From: Volvariella volvacea V23
Lineage: Eukaryota > Basidiomycota > Agaricomycetes > Agaricales > Pluteaceae
DNA length: 64,000 bases
Direction: 5' to 3'
NCBI GenBank assembly: GCA_000349905.1
Contig: KB722748.1
Location: 735,319-799,318, forward strand
Part shown: piece after piece, positions 23,501 to 36,000 of the stretch
How the letters are laid out: the number at the start of each line of letters is the position of its first letter
Position numbering within the stretch: position 1 is the first letter of the stretch
The notes under the pieces: model-generated
Databases searched by the model: none
What the model saw: the letters and a program-made list of their open reading frames with translations, nothing else
Told to the model about the DNA's origin: nothing
Translations under genes and position numbers: made by a program

Positions 23501-26500
23501 CCCAAAATGTTGTTCGCTTAGGTGGACGGTCCAGTGCGGACGAGAGGGTTTCCCGATTTTCCCTTGAAGAATTAGAACTCAAGGCAGGTCGATCTCGCTT
23601 GGACTACTCACTCTCTCGCTACTACAGGCAACTCCGGGGGTTGGAAGATGAAATAAAGGAGTTTATTCAGAAATTTTTCGATCCTACAATTACCGCTGAT
23701 CATATCCTCAATCACATTCGCTTCGCCCACCCTGGACGTCTGGATGAGTTGCTCAACCCTCCTCCTTGGGCACAAAGTTTGGGAGAGTTTGAATTAAAGG
23801 AGATGGGAAAAGGCTGGAAGACCACAGCCAAAACCGACGTGGACCTCTCCTTGTACGGATTTTGGCGAGAAGGGAGGGATTTAGAGTGCCTCTACTCGGA
23901 GAGGGAAGTTCAGGCCCTACAGATAGCCTCGGAGCAAGATAGTGCTCAACGACCTGCAGGAAATCGATATTCATTTTTGTGCGACATGGAATCCGAAGAA
24001 GATTTCCCATCGGCTGATAATGCTAATGAGGAGTTTGATGATCGAAACACGGTGAGGAGGATTTGAGCAACAAAGTAATATTCTAATCTGCATTTATATA
24101 AAGGCGGAGGAAGCGCTATTCCCCACTGCTTTGGACTACCTTAGCGGTATCTGTGGTCTGCAGGGGTTGCCTCATATTCCTGATGGTGACAGACCCTTAG
24201 ACTTACTGCTTGACGATGAACGGGTGTGGCAGATGTCGTATAGAGAGCGGCAGAAACTTCACCAATCCTGGATTGCAGAAATCAAGGAGAGAGAGCAGAC
24301 CCTTCTCCTTGAGGAGTATTCTGATCTGCGTGGACGTCACAAGGAGATCTTTGCCCAGCACCAAGAAGCTCGTGATGAGGTATGGTTGACCAATGGTTAA
24401 TTTAACTGCAGACTGATTTATAACCAGGCGCGATGTCAATTGCTTCTAGGTGTTGACATTATTGGATGCACGACAACAGGGGCAGCAAAGTTGATATCGG
24501 TGCTCAAAGTGAGTACAAGTGTTGGCTATAAGATATTCAAGATACTTAGAGTGGGATAAGGGCCTGGGACCCCGCATACTGATGGTTGAGGAAGCAGGTC
24601 AAGTGTTAGAAGCACATATTTTGGGAAGTTTAGTTCCCTCAGTTGAACACTTAATCCTAATTGGCGATCCTCTTCAATTACGCCCAACCTTGACCAACTA
24701 TTGTAAGTGGTTGTTTTATTCTAGCTATGTCAGTTTTCAGTTTTACGGTGGGCAGCCCTCTCTATGGACAGCAAAATCGGGGAGAAACTATACAGGTTTG
24801 ATATGTCGCTGATGGAGCGACTATCTTCGTCTGGGTTTCCGATGTCTCGTATTGATGTCCAACGACGAATGAGGCCTGAAATATCAAGTCTTATAAGGCA
24901 AGTGATTATTTTGTAGTTCTAGTGAATTGAAGTTAGCTCATTCGATTTAGGAACACCTTGTATCCAACCTTGATTGACAACGACTGTGTACAGAACTATC
25001 CTGACGTTAGAGGGATGGCCCAAAATATCTTCTTCCTCAACCACCAAAATGCGGAGAATGGTGATGAAGACGATATTGCAAGCAGGCATAATATGTATGA
25101 GGTGAGCAAACGACAAAAAAGGCTATGCCGAGGATTAAGTCTTGTAGGTTGAGATGATCAAAGACTTAGTGCTGTACCTCCTGAGGTAAGTTATACGAAG
25201 ACATATCAATGCCTTGTTTCTCATTCCTACAGGCAAGGGTACTCTGAAGATGGTGACATTGTTGTCTTGTGTGGCTACCTAGGACAATTGGCCCGTGTCC
25301 GCGATGCACTATCTAAGGAAGTTGTGGTGTTAATCGATGATAGAGATATGCAGGAGCTAGCCTCTCAAGAAGAGGACAAGCAAATGGAGATGCAATCCCA
25401 ATCGGATATTTCACGTATTCGAGCGCTGAAGCAGGTTGGTTCCTTGGAACTGGCATATCTGTATTATCTGAAGGATAGTTCTTAGGTCCGCATACGAACT
25501 GTAGACAACTACCAGGGCGAGGAGGCCAAGGTAAGTCATGTAATGTACAGTAGCCTTTTGATCGCTGCTAATCAATAATAGATTGTGATTTTATCGCTTG
25601 TGCGGAATATTGGATCGCAAGGCGGACATAGGCAGACGATAGGATTTCTCAAGGTAATGTATCTTACTTTGTTGTTTATATTGCTCTCTGTGACATTACT
25701 TGAAGTCAATGAATAGGACAAACGGTATGTGCACATTTTGGTAAGAAAACTGGTTTGTGACTCTTTTATCTAATCAGTTGCCCTCTCTCGAGCGAAAGAG
25801 GGACTATATATTCTCGGGAACGCAGAGCAGATGCGATCGAGTAATAGTAGGATGTGGCTTGGTATTATAGACCAACTCACTGACGAAAATCTTATTGGGA
25901 GTGCCTTACCCGTCGCTTGTTATCGACATCCAGATAAAATTAACTATATCAATATGCCTGGGCAACTACGCCAGCTAGCACCGGATGGTAGGCTTCAAAC
26001 ATTCTGGTGATGCATTATGAGACTCATTCATCTCCAGGTGGTTGTTTGCTCCCATGCGGTATAAGACTAAACTGTGGACATATCTGTCCCTACAAGGTCG
26101 TACTTTTGTATACTGAGAATTCAAGTACTTACTTGAATTACAGTGTCATCCAGACGACCCAAGGCATGTAGCGGTTAAATGTTTGCGACCATGCACGAAA
26201 CTTTGCGGCCGGGGACATCCTTGCAATAAAGACTGCTCTGCTCCGTGTGGAGAATGCGATTTCGGTATTCAGAATGTCCAATTGCCTTGTGGTCACACAA
26301 ATCATGTCGTACCTTGGTATGTCAGTACATTAATTGAACAATATATTTATGAATCTTCTCTCTAGCTACATGTTGAGCAATCTTTCCGAAGTGTACTGCA
26401 ATGTGGTAGTCAAAAAGAAGCTTCCTCATTGTGAGCACTTCGCAAGCATGGCCTGCTCAGCAGAACCAAGTGATTATGAATGCCGAAGTGCTTGCTCTCG

Positions 26501-28799
26501 AATTTTAGATTGCTGTGGAAGGGATTGCAAATCAACCTGCAGCGAATGCCAAATGTTGAATACGCTGCATGAAGATGGGATTACCATCAGGATCAAGCAT
26601 CAGCAACACCCTTGCAATAAACCCCGCTATTGTGCCCATTTATGCCCCAATCCGTGCAGCCCAAACCATCAATGCGCCACTATTTGTAAGGAACAGTGCC
26701 GACGGGAGTGTGTGCACACCCATTGTAGGAACCACTGCTCGACCCCATGTGCACCATGCATGGAGCCATGCACATGGTACGATAAATGGTTTGTCCAATC
26801 GTCTTCTTGCTAACATAAGTGCTAGGGCTTGCCCACACTATGAATGCCCAGTTCCCTGCGGTTCGGTGAGATGAGACAAAACCTTTGGAGACGGTTGACG
26901 CTGACTGTTGTAGATATGTGCCAGACTTCCCTGTGACCAGCGTTGTGAGAGATTTTTGAAGTGTAATCACCAATGCCCATCCGGTGAAGACGGTTTACTT
27001 TACTGATGCCCCTTACTAACCTTTCGTAATAAATCTAGTATGTGGAGAAGATTGTAGCATTCAGATATGCCCTGTTTGTGCTTCACCCAACGAAAGGAAC
27101 CGAATTGTTGACTTGGTCCTGCAACGCTCATTGGCGGAGGTAGCTGAGGCCCCTTCGGAGGAGGGTGATATTCTCATTACCTTACCGAAGTGTCGCCATG
27201 TCTTCACCATGGAGACGCTAGATGGTCATTGCAGTATTGGTGATTGGTACGTTCGCAGAGAAGCGGATGGGAAGTGGATCGGGCTCCAAGCGCCAACAGG
27301 CAACGAACTTGGCTCACACAAACCCCCCGTTTGTCCCACTTGTCGGGCTGCAATCACATCTCCTCGCTATGGGCGGGTATTCAAGTCAGCGGACCTCTAT
27401 ATCTCTGAACGAAACGTCATTGCTCGGGCTGCTCTTCAATTGGACACGCTCTATACAGCTATTGATGCAATCTCCGTGGAGGCCATCACCAACCGCATAA
27501 TGAAAGATGCTCAGGAAATTGATCAGTCCAAGGCAGAGCCATCCCTGCTCAAAAGCGCTCAAAAGGATGCTCAGCAAGCGCTCTTGTCCTCAACACGCCA
27601 AACTCCAATTGCTCTCATTCATTTGATGCCTGATAATGCTCGGCTATACAATATCTCGTCACAGGTCGCCACCATCTGGAAGAGGGCTACAACGCCCCTC
27701 ATGACAGCATATAATAAGATTTTGCAAGTGGCAAACACACGATCGGCTCATATCAATGCGTGGGAGGCTGCATACTCGTGCATTTACCAGCAGGAGATGG
27801 ATCTTGCCCTTATGGACATTTCCCGAGCACCCAGAAATCCGCGAGAGTATGCACTCCGTATGGCCAAAATGAAAGTCGGGATTCCCAAGCCCCAAGCGGA
27901 CAAACAATACGTAGTCAAAGCATTCTGGATCAGCATCGAACTCCGATTCTTACTCTTGCGCATAGTCCTTGCATGTCTCAGACTAACAGACGCTCTATCA
28001 CTTCCAGAGCGAACTGACTTGGGTGCTTTCGGATCCTTCTTAATTACAAGTTGCCAAGACGACATCCAGCGTGCCTATGGAATTGCTCAAGCCTCCAACT
28101 CCCGCAGGCAGATGACCCAATGTGTACTACTCGAGCTTCGTGCCAATCTTGAAGCCTTCCGTTTGGACTTGGACTTATCTCGAATGAACACGATATTTGC
28201 GACTGTGCGAGACTCTCTGCTGGAGCGTGCAATGGAGGAAGAAGCCAGCACGGCGAGGAGAGTATCGGATACAAGTCAGGAGCACAGGCGCATCCTACGA
28301 GGTGACGCGGGTTGGATTCGTACCAACGTCCAGGAAAAAGCAATGGAGATTAAAAAGGATTGGGAAGGCATCATTGACAGTATGCTCAAGGACACGTATC
28401 AACCTCTATCTCGGGATGAGAAATCAACAATTGTCAAAGCTCTAAGGGAGAGCTCCATCAATTTCTGTGAGTACCAGATCATACTCTGAATTAGGTGGAT
28501 TGAGAGACTGAGTAGTCGTGATAGCGCATGCAGGGCATTTCTATGAGTGCCCCAACGGTCACCCTTACGTCATTGATAATGTGAGGGAATCTTCTTTTCT
28601 TACCTGTTTTTATGGCACTCATGGCTTTGTGTTGTATCAGTGTGGGGGAGCAACGCAAGTTAGTCAATGTCCAGAGTGCGGAGAGGCCGTTGGAGGCTCT
28701 AATCACACCCTCGTTCAGGGGAATAGGCGTGCGGAAGACTTGGAGGAGTTGCTGAGGGAAGCTGGCGCTCGGCCTAGTCCGTGGGATTGGGGTCGATAA
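20550..28799 (+). CDS. ZNFX1/Hrr1-like SF1 helicase with CCCH, NFX1 and RZ fingers, copy B (one +1 frameshift)
   Basis: Second paralogue, same architecture. Exons: 20550-20752, 20807-21113, 21168-21185, 21238-21261, 21310-21423, 21481-21530, 21589-21759, 21811-22342, 22398-23255, 23314-23332, 23380-24051, 24104-24379, 24428-24508, 24561-24702, 24756-24897, 24951-25101, 25148-25185, 25233-25434, 25486-25530, 25582-25653, 25706-25724, 25778-25987, 26038-26096, 26144-26316, 26366-26776, 26826-26865, 26914-26983, 27039-28466, 28534-28580, 28641-28799. The N-terminus carries two near-identical CCCH fingers before the shared one, so three in total, and is split by a GC-AG intron. Exon 8 is 532 nt against 531 in A and C: an extra C at about 21929-21932 causes a stop at 21944-21946. 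All other exons match copy C in phase, and helicase motifs (PPGTGK, EEAGQ, GDPLQLRPT, LSRAKEG) and the RZ finger (CPNGH..CGG..CPEC) are intact. Either a young pseudogene or a base-call error. Confidence 0.82.
20586..20752 (+). repeat. Duplicated CCCH zinc-finger module inside copy B
   Basis: The C..FVNSPGGCRRQDC.FSHDL finger and the following C.FANNPGGCRRQDC.FSHDL finger are nearly identical and about 102 nt apart. Copies A and C have a single finger at this place, so this is a local duplication in copy B. Confidence 0.75.
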
Positions 28800-30046
28800 G
28801 TCAACTATTGTACATTTATATGAAACTTACTTGTGTCTTTTCATCTGTCAGTGCTCACCATGTATTACAACAGCGAAGTCTGCTTATCCTTGACCTGAAG
28901 TAACTTATGGTCTATTACACACTGAGAACTAACTTTCTCACGTCCTCAGTTTTCTCAGCACCTTTAGAATGGGCATGAGTTGAGAAATGAGTAATGAATA
29001 ATAGTGATTGAGGGCAATAGCCCTGATGAATGGGACATCTGACTCTGCCAGTGGGGTACTGCCGAGGCGATGGGAGTGGTGATTGTGTCCAGCATGAAAA
29101 AACATCTGCAAATTTAAAAAAAAAAAGACTTTCTGGATTGTGGTCGCAAACTGATGTTCATCAGGATCTAGTGGTGCTTTATTCGTGCTTAAGCGTGTTC
29201 AGCCCTACTCCACCCAGTCCAAATTGGTTTATACCGCCCGACCCGCTGACTCCCTGAAAAACAATCTATCCCGACATTACAGTATCACCAAACGACTCAA
29301 CCACACGCACGACGCATTTTATCAGCATAAATGGGGAATTGACGAGGGCGCGTTTGCCCTAGTGGGGTGTTGTTGGATGGAAAAACTTGGCGACTGTCCA
29401 CTTTTACAATGGTGGTCTCAACCCACTTGTTCTCCGATAGTGTGAAAGAGCTTTTTCGTAGTTAATCCAGCATGTTATCGCTCTCGTTTTGGCCATACAG
29501 GTGTGGGGTATGCTAGATCACAAGGGTTGATAACGACACAATGATAAAAATCAGGTGGGTGACTCAATCCCCAGAAGCCAAAGACACTTCTAGGACTCGG
29601 ACTTGCTGGAGTCTTCAACGACTTGTCCACTTCTGGGCTGTCACCATGACTTTGCTCCTCGTTGTGCTATCATTCTGTTGAAGCGACTCCCTTCTCTTTC
29701 ACAGCGTGCGTCCTTTGTATACTTGGAAAAGTCTGAGCCTGGACACGTTTTTGCCTTGAAAAGGGCGATCTGCCCAAGGGACGCGGTGTTCTTTTTGCTT
29801 AGTCAGCAGCCGCAACCCGTTCATTGGCCCAGAGCGTTTAGTTGGACGCGAGTTGTTGTCATATCTGGGTAGCAATCGCGCAGTCACCAAGAACTGACCC
29901 CATTAGTATCAAGACTCCATTGTGCATCTAGGTACGTGTACAACAGCTGTTAGTGTCCTTATCTGCGGTGTTGATTGCTCTTATTGCCGTACCACCTCTT
30001 CCTCTCGCACTACCACCACATCGTACTACTTGCTCCATATACTGCG
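28800..30046. other. Intergenic region between helicase copies B and C
   Basis: About 1.25 kb without a supported gene. It includes an A run at about 29117-29126, a possible ctr last-exon remnant at about 29545-29597, and from 29700 the upstream sequence shared with copy A, including ATTGG at about 29823 and the GTACGTGTAC block at 29933. Confidence 0.45.
29545..29597 (+). pseudogene. Possible remnant of a ctr last exon
   Basis: The segment AGGTGGGTGACT followed by CCCCAGAAGCCAAAGACA closely matches the last exon of the ctr gene (CGGTGGGAGACT and CCCCAGAAGCCAAAGGACA, 3213-3249). The flanking sequence has only weak similarity and there is no open frame. If real, it shows that a ctr copy once stood upstream of helicase copy C as it still does upstream of copy A. 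Confidence 0.4.
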
Positions 30047-33000
30047 ATGCCTCCAAAAAATCCAAAGGGAAAGCAAAAAGCGAAGGAGAAGAAACCGCAA
30101 GTCTGCAGACTCGTGAATAGTCCAGGGGGCTGCAAGCGACAAAACTGTCAGTTTTCTCATGATGTCGGTACAAGCGCCGGTCCCAGTGCCAGTGCCAATG
30201 CCAGTACTAGCAGTAGGCAAACGCCAACAAATACGAATCAAGGTACTTCGACTCCTAGACACGGTTCCTCCAACTGGCAGGGTCGCAGGCCGTCCAACGC
30301 GAATGCGAATGGGAACGGAAATAAAGGTTCCGATGTACCTCACGGAGTTTGCAAGTCCTTCTGGTCAAACGGACAATGTCCTAATGCGAACTGTGCACTC
30401 CGTCATATGCAAGCGCCGGATGCGTCTACTACGTCCACTTCTGCAGCTAGTCCAGAGGCCATGTTCCAATCATCATCGAGTCTAAATGTCGAGGCTTCTT
30501 CCCCAGCCGAAGTCAATGGATACTTGTGGAAGTTCTTAAAGGATGACTATAGATTTAGGAAGACGGTAGATGTTTACGCATTCGTTCGGCTGCTCAGTAT
30601 GGCGAATACTCAGAACTCCTCTTGGGTAAGTCGAATGATGGCTTTATGTAGTACACGGCTGATGTTAGTGTACGATAGACTTCCGAGGATGGACAGGTAT
30701 TTGTCACGATCTTGGCTAATTCCTGTTGCTGATCTTCCTGCGCAGCTCCTTCTTGGGAGGGTTGCTGAAGTAAGTTCAAGATAAATGTGATGGACGATGT
30801 CTGACAGTGGCCTAGGGAAATGGACTACTCAGAATTGTTGATGTGCTTATCTGGCAACCAATGTCAGTCACGGCAGGACGAAATATGGTCACCCTGTCGT
30901 TCCAGCGGGCGTACATTCCATTAATGAAGGTAAGGAAACCTCAGCTCCCGTGGATATATTTTTGGTGGTAATTTCCTTTCATTGAGTTCCTCGCCTCGGA
31001 TGTCGTCGCAAAGACAACTATGAGTCATCAAGCCAAGTAGGTTAAACCTCTTGTTAGGCTATTGCTGCTGAAAGCGTTATTGATTGAGCAATGTAGTTTG
31101 CTGTATACCGCTCTTATCAACAATCTCGAGCAATTTTGGACGAATTTATCTGGGGCTATGACGAGTGTCATGTCCAGAGGGAGCTTCAAAGATGGTATGG
31201 CTCCTGCACAAAAGGATTCGGCGTCTGCGATGCAAGTTTTCATGTCGTTGACGTCCATACTCTACGAGTAAGTTGTCATAGTGTTCTTTGCTAGCTGAAA
31301 CGCCGCTCATGGGTTGACAGGTGTTTATCTCGTTTCAAGAACTTATCTGTAGAAAAGCCCCTTGTCACTACTATCGTGCAGGCTTTGGAAGGCTGGGTCG
31401 CCACTTTCGTCACTCAAGTTAGGGCGTCATCCAAGGCTTTCGATGGAGCATTTGACGGAATGGAACCAAACCAGCGGGATCACATTCTCGAACATCTACA
31501 GAATAAACTCGAACGTCTCGTGCACATTGCGGATAGAGGGTCAAAGCGCGCTGCCAACGTGAGGGATAACCCAACTGCGCGTGCTGTCAAGGGCTCTCCC
31601 GATGAAGGGCTTGTTGCGCATCTCAACATTGCATTTGAAGGACCTGGAAATCTTCGAACCTCAGGTCCGAGACATGGTAACGACGATGAGGACATTCATA
31701 ACATCTCAATTGCACCAACTCATGAAGAGCTATTATGCGAACTTGCACCTTATCTCCCTGCAAATTTTGACGGGGCTCCTCATCACCTTCCCCAGAGATC
31801 CGTGGAACGACATTTAGATGTACAGTTTAGGTTATTGAGGGAAGAACTGATGTGCGTTTTTATATTCTTGACGAATTTGCGCTCAATATGTACTAGTGCT
31901 CCCCTTCGGATGGCGATTCAACTGGTGCATGCGGACTTGCAAAACCGTTCAGGAAAGACGAAGCTCGCAGAAATATTAAAAAAGAAAGGCGGAAAGTATC
32001 GAGGGAATTTGGACATGCAAGATGGAATTATGTTCAACGTGTACACGGGCGTTGAATTCAAATCAATCACAACGGATAGACGGGGCATCACTATAGAATT
32101 GTTTTGCAGCTCTCCCCCAGGAAATGCACGCAACCAGAATGCGAAAGTTCGGGAAGCGTTCTGGGAGAAGATGAGTGGGAAGCGGCTTATGACTGGTGGA
32201 TTGATATCGTTGGTGTGGCAATACGGCTCGTCCATCTCGGTCGAATTAGGGACCGTCAGCAGCACTATGGATGATCTGAAGAAAGCGGCTAAATCTAGTG
32301 CTGATAAAATTCTATTACGAATCTCGTTCTTCAATCCGGAGTTTGAACTCAGAGTCTTGAAGCTTTTGCACTACGAGTCGAATACCAACATCCCGCAAAC
32401 AATCCTCCTTGTAGAATCCCCGGTTTTATACGAGTCTATTCGTCCGTTCCTGGAAGCCTTGCTGGTTGAACCGGAATCCGTCGCCCTCGGAAATCACATC
32501 GTCAAACCCTTCAATCAACAGGTGGATGTCGTACCTCCCCCAGTCTATGCGCGGAGCCCTGGATTTTCTTTTCAGTTGGACCCATTATTCCCTACCGAGG
32601 CTGGCATCAGGAATCTCAATCTCAATGTTCTGGATCCACATTCCGTGCAACATGCTAGAGAGTTGCTGAAGCATAGTAGGCTTGATGAAAGTCAAGCGAG
32701 CGCCGTCGTCGATGCGCTTTCAAGAGAAATTGCACTAATACAAGGGTATGTGTCTAGCGCACTCCCTACTTTCATCGAGCTTACAGCCTGGGCGATTCAT
32801 GAAGTCCTCCAGGTACTGGCAAGGTGAGTTTGTGGGACACTTCGATACTACTGGCGCCTCAACACTCTATAAGTCGTATACAGGTGTTGAGCTCCTCCGT
32901 GTGCTCCTTCCGAAAGCAAAACCAATTCTCATGATCGCGTTCACCAATCATGCATTGGATCACATGCTGAATAGTGTCCTCGACGCGGGAATTACCCAGA

Positions 33001-36000
33001 ACATCGTTCGATTAGGAGGACGCTCTGCGGATGAGAGAATTTCCCGCTTCTCCTTGGAAAAATTAGAAGTTGCAGCCGGTCGATCCCGCTTGAACCGCTC
33101 ATTCGCCCGTTATCACAAGCAACTTCGCGATTTAGAGGAGGAGATCGGACATTTTATGAAGAAAGTTTCGAATCCTACCTTTACGACCGATGATATCCTT
33201 AATCATATCCGTTTTGCTTATCCTGGCCATCAAGATGAATTGCTTAATCCGCCTCCCTGGGTGCAAGGTCTTAGGGAGTTCGAACTAAAGGAGATCGAGG
33301 AAGGCTGGGAAACCACGAAGAAAAATCAATTTGATTCCTCCTTGTATGGATTTTGGCGAGAGGGGAGGGACTTGAGGCGTCTCCATGCGGAGCGGGAGGC
33401 CCAGCAGCAACGCCGGTTTGTCGCAGCACAAGCCGCCGTTCTTAACTCACAAAAACGTGCTGGTAACCAATTTGCACTCTTGCAAGATCATGCCGAGCCA
33501 GGAGGCGACTCCTTTGTGGCCGATGAAGAGGCGGAGGGTATGCATGACTATGAAACCACAGTGAGTGGGACTTGATCAGTCTGGTTAGCTTTCTAATACA
33601 TGTGCGTGTAAAGATGGAAGAGGAGGTTCCTCTCACTGCTGCTGACTATCTTAGTGTGGTTTATGGCGTGCATGAACTCCCTTGGATACCTGATACAGAC
33701 CGGCCATGGGAAGCACTGCTTGACGACGATTGTGTGTGGCAGATGTCGCTGAGAGAGCGGCAGAAGCTGCATCAATATTGGATTGCGGAAATCAAGGAGA
33801 GAGAGCAACCCCTTCGCCTTCAAGAGTATTCGGATTTGCGAGAGCGTCACAAAGAGATTTTCGCTCAGCACCAAGAAGCCAGAGACGAGGTTTATTTCTC
33901 CCGGTTTTTGGGTTGCTTGCATGCTAATTTAGTGTGTCTAGGCACGGCGGCAGTTGCTCTTGAATGTGGATATAATTGGGTGCACAACGACGGGGGCAGC
34001 GAAGCTGACATCGCTCCTGAAAGTAAGTGAACATGTCAGCTTCAAGTTTACATCGAGTACTCAATTGGAGTGAAGGGACTTGAGCCACGCATACTTTTGG
34101 TCGAGGAAGCAGGTCAAGTGCTGGAAGCGCATATCTTGGGAAGCTTAGTTCCCTCTGTGGAACACTTGATCTTAATTGGAGATCCTCTTCAGTTACGACC
34201 GACGTTGAATAACTATTGTAAGTACTTCCATTTCTAGGAAGTATTACGGCTGCTATACCTTGAGGTGGCCAGCCCTTTCAATAGACAGCAAAACTGGAGA
34301 GAGACTATATAGGTTTGATATGTCGTTGATGGAGCGATTATCTTCGTCTGGTTTTCCTATGTCCCGAATTGATGTCCAGCGACGAATGAGGCCTCAAATT
34401 TCAAGTCTTATCAGGCGAGTCTATATCAGTTTCCCTCAAAACTATTTTCGCTCATTCAATTTCAATTGTAGAAACACCTTGTACCCAACGTTAATAGACA
34501 ACGACAAGGTCAAGGACTATCCTGATGTCAGAGGAATGGTCCAGAACATTTTCTTCCTCGACCACCAAAACGCAGAGAATGGAGATCAAGACGATACGGC
34601 AAGCAAGTATAATACATATGAGGTGAGCATACAGAATACCAATCTCATAGTAAATGTTGATTCTCGTAGGTTGAGATGATTAAAGACCTAGTTTTATATC
34701 TCCTAAAGTACGCTACACAATAACTTGCTCATACTTGACTCGCTCATGTCTGCAGACAAGGGTACTCCCAAGATGGCGACATCGTCGTCTTGTGTGCTTA
34801 TCTAGGGCAATTGGCTCGTGTCCGTGATGCCCTAAACAAAGAGGTCGTGGTGTTGATAGATGACAGAGATATGCAAGACCTAGCCTCTCGCGAAGATGAA
34901 AAGGAAAAAGGGTTGGATGTACAACCAGATATCTCACGCGTTAAGGCTTCAAAACAGGTCAGCATCTCGGATTTTGCGTGTTTTCATTATTGAATGGCGA
35001 TGTCCTAGGTCCGCATCCGAACTGTAGATAACTACCAAGGTGAAGAGGCCAAGGTGAGGCTTATCGTGCTCGTGGGTGGTAGTTTAATAACAAGGATAGA
35101 TTGTGATTTTATCACTCGTTCGAAATGCAGGATCGCAGGCGCGTAGGCAGACGATAGGATTCCTAAAGGTAAGCTATCTCTTCTTAGCATATACGTTTCT
35201 TAGTCTTGACTTTACACAAAGTCTACAAATAGGACAAACGGTATGATGTCTCAATTTGAATGACCAGTTCGTAACTCATCTTCTGTGTACCAGTTGCTCT
35301 CTCCCGAGCAAAAGAGGGGTTATATATTCTTGGCAACGCGGAACAATTGAGGTCAAGCAGTAGCAAAATGTGGCGCGGTGTTGTGGATGAGCTCGCTAAT
35401 GAGAACTTCATCGGGGATGCGTTCCCTGTTGCTTGCTATCGACACCCAGATACGGTCAACTATATCAACAAACCGGGACAGTTGCGTCAACTAGCACCAG
35501 ACGGTAGGTTTGAGGCACGTTGAATGTGCATTACTATTCTTACTATTTAATAGGTGGTTGTCTGCTTCCATGTGGCGTTCGCTTGGATTGCGGGCACATT
35601 TGTCCCTACAAGGTCAATTTCTTTTATAAGTAATTGGAGTACAAATGCTCACACGGCCGGATTAAAGTGCCATCCAGACGACCCGAGGCACGTAGCGGTA
35701 GTCTGCTTACGACCGTGCACCAAGCTTTGCGCTCGGGGACATCCGTGCAATAAAGAATGCTCCACGCCCTGTGGAAAATGTAATTTCAAAGTTCACGATG
35801 TCGAACTGCCTTGTGGTCATATAAAGTCAAGCGTTGCATGGTGGGTTAATTAATTCACGAAGTATGGTCATTACCGACATTTACATTCAGCCACATGCTC
35901 GACGACCTATCCAAGGTATACTGCAGCGAAGTTGTCAGCAAGAAGCTTCCTCACTGTGAACACCTCGCGAACATGGAATGCTCAGCAAATACGGACAAGT

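Noticed and set aside
31852..31896. 45-nt segment in helicase copy C that keeps the frame open if retained
   Set aside because: It has GT-AG ends and its counterparts in copies A and B (56 and 55 nt) are not multiples of three, so it is an intron.
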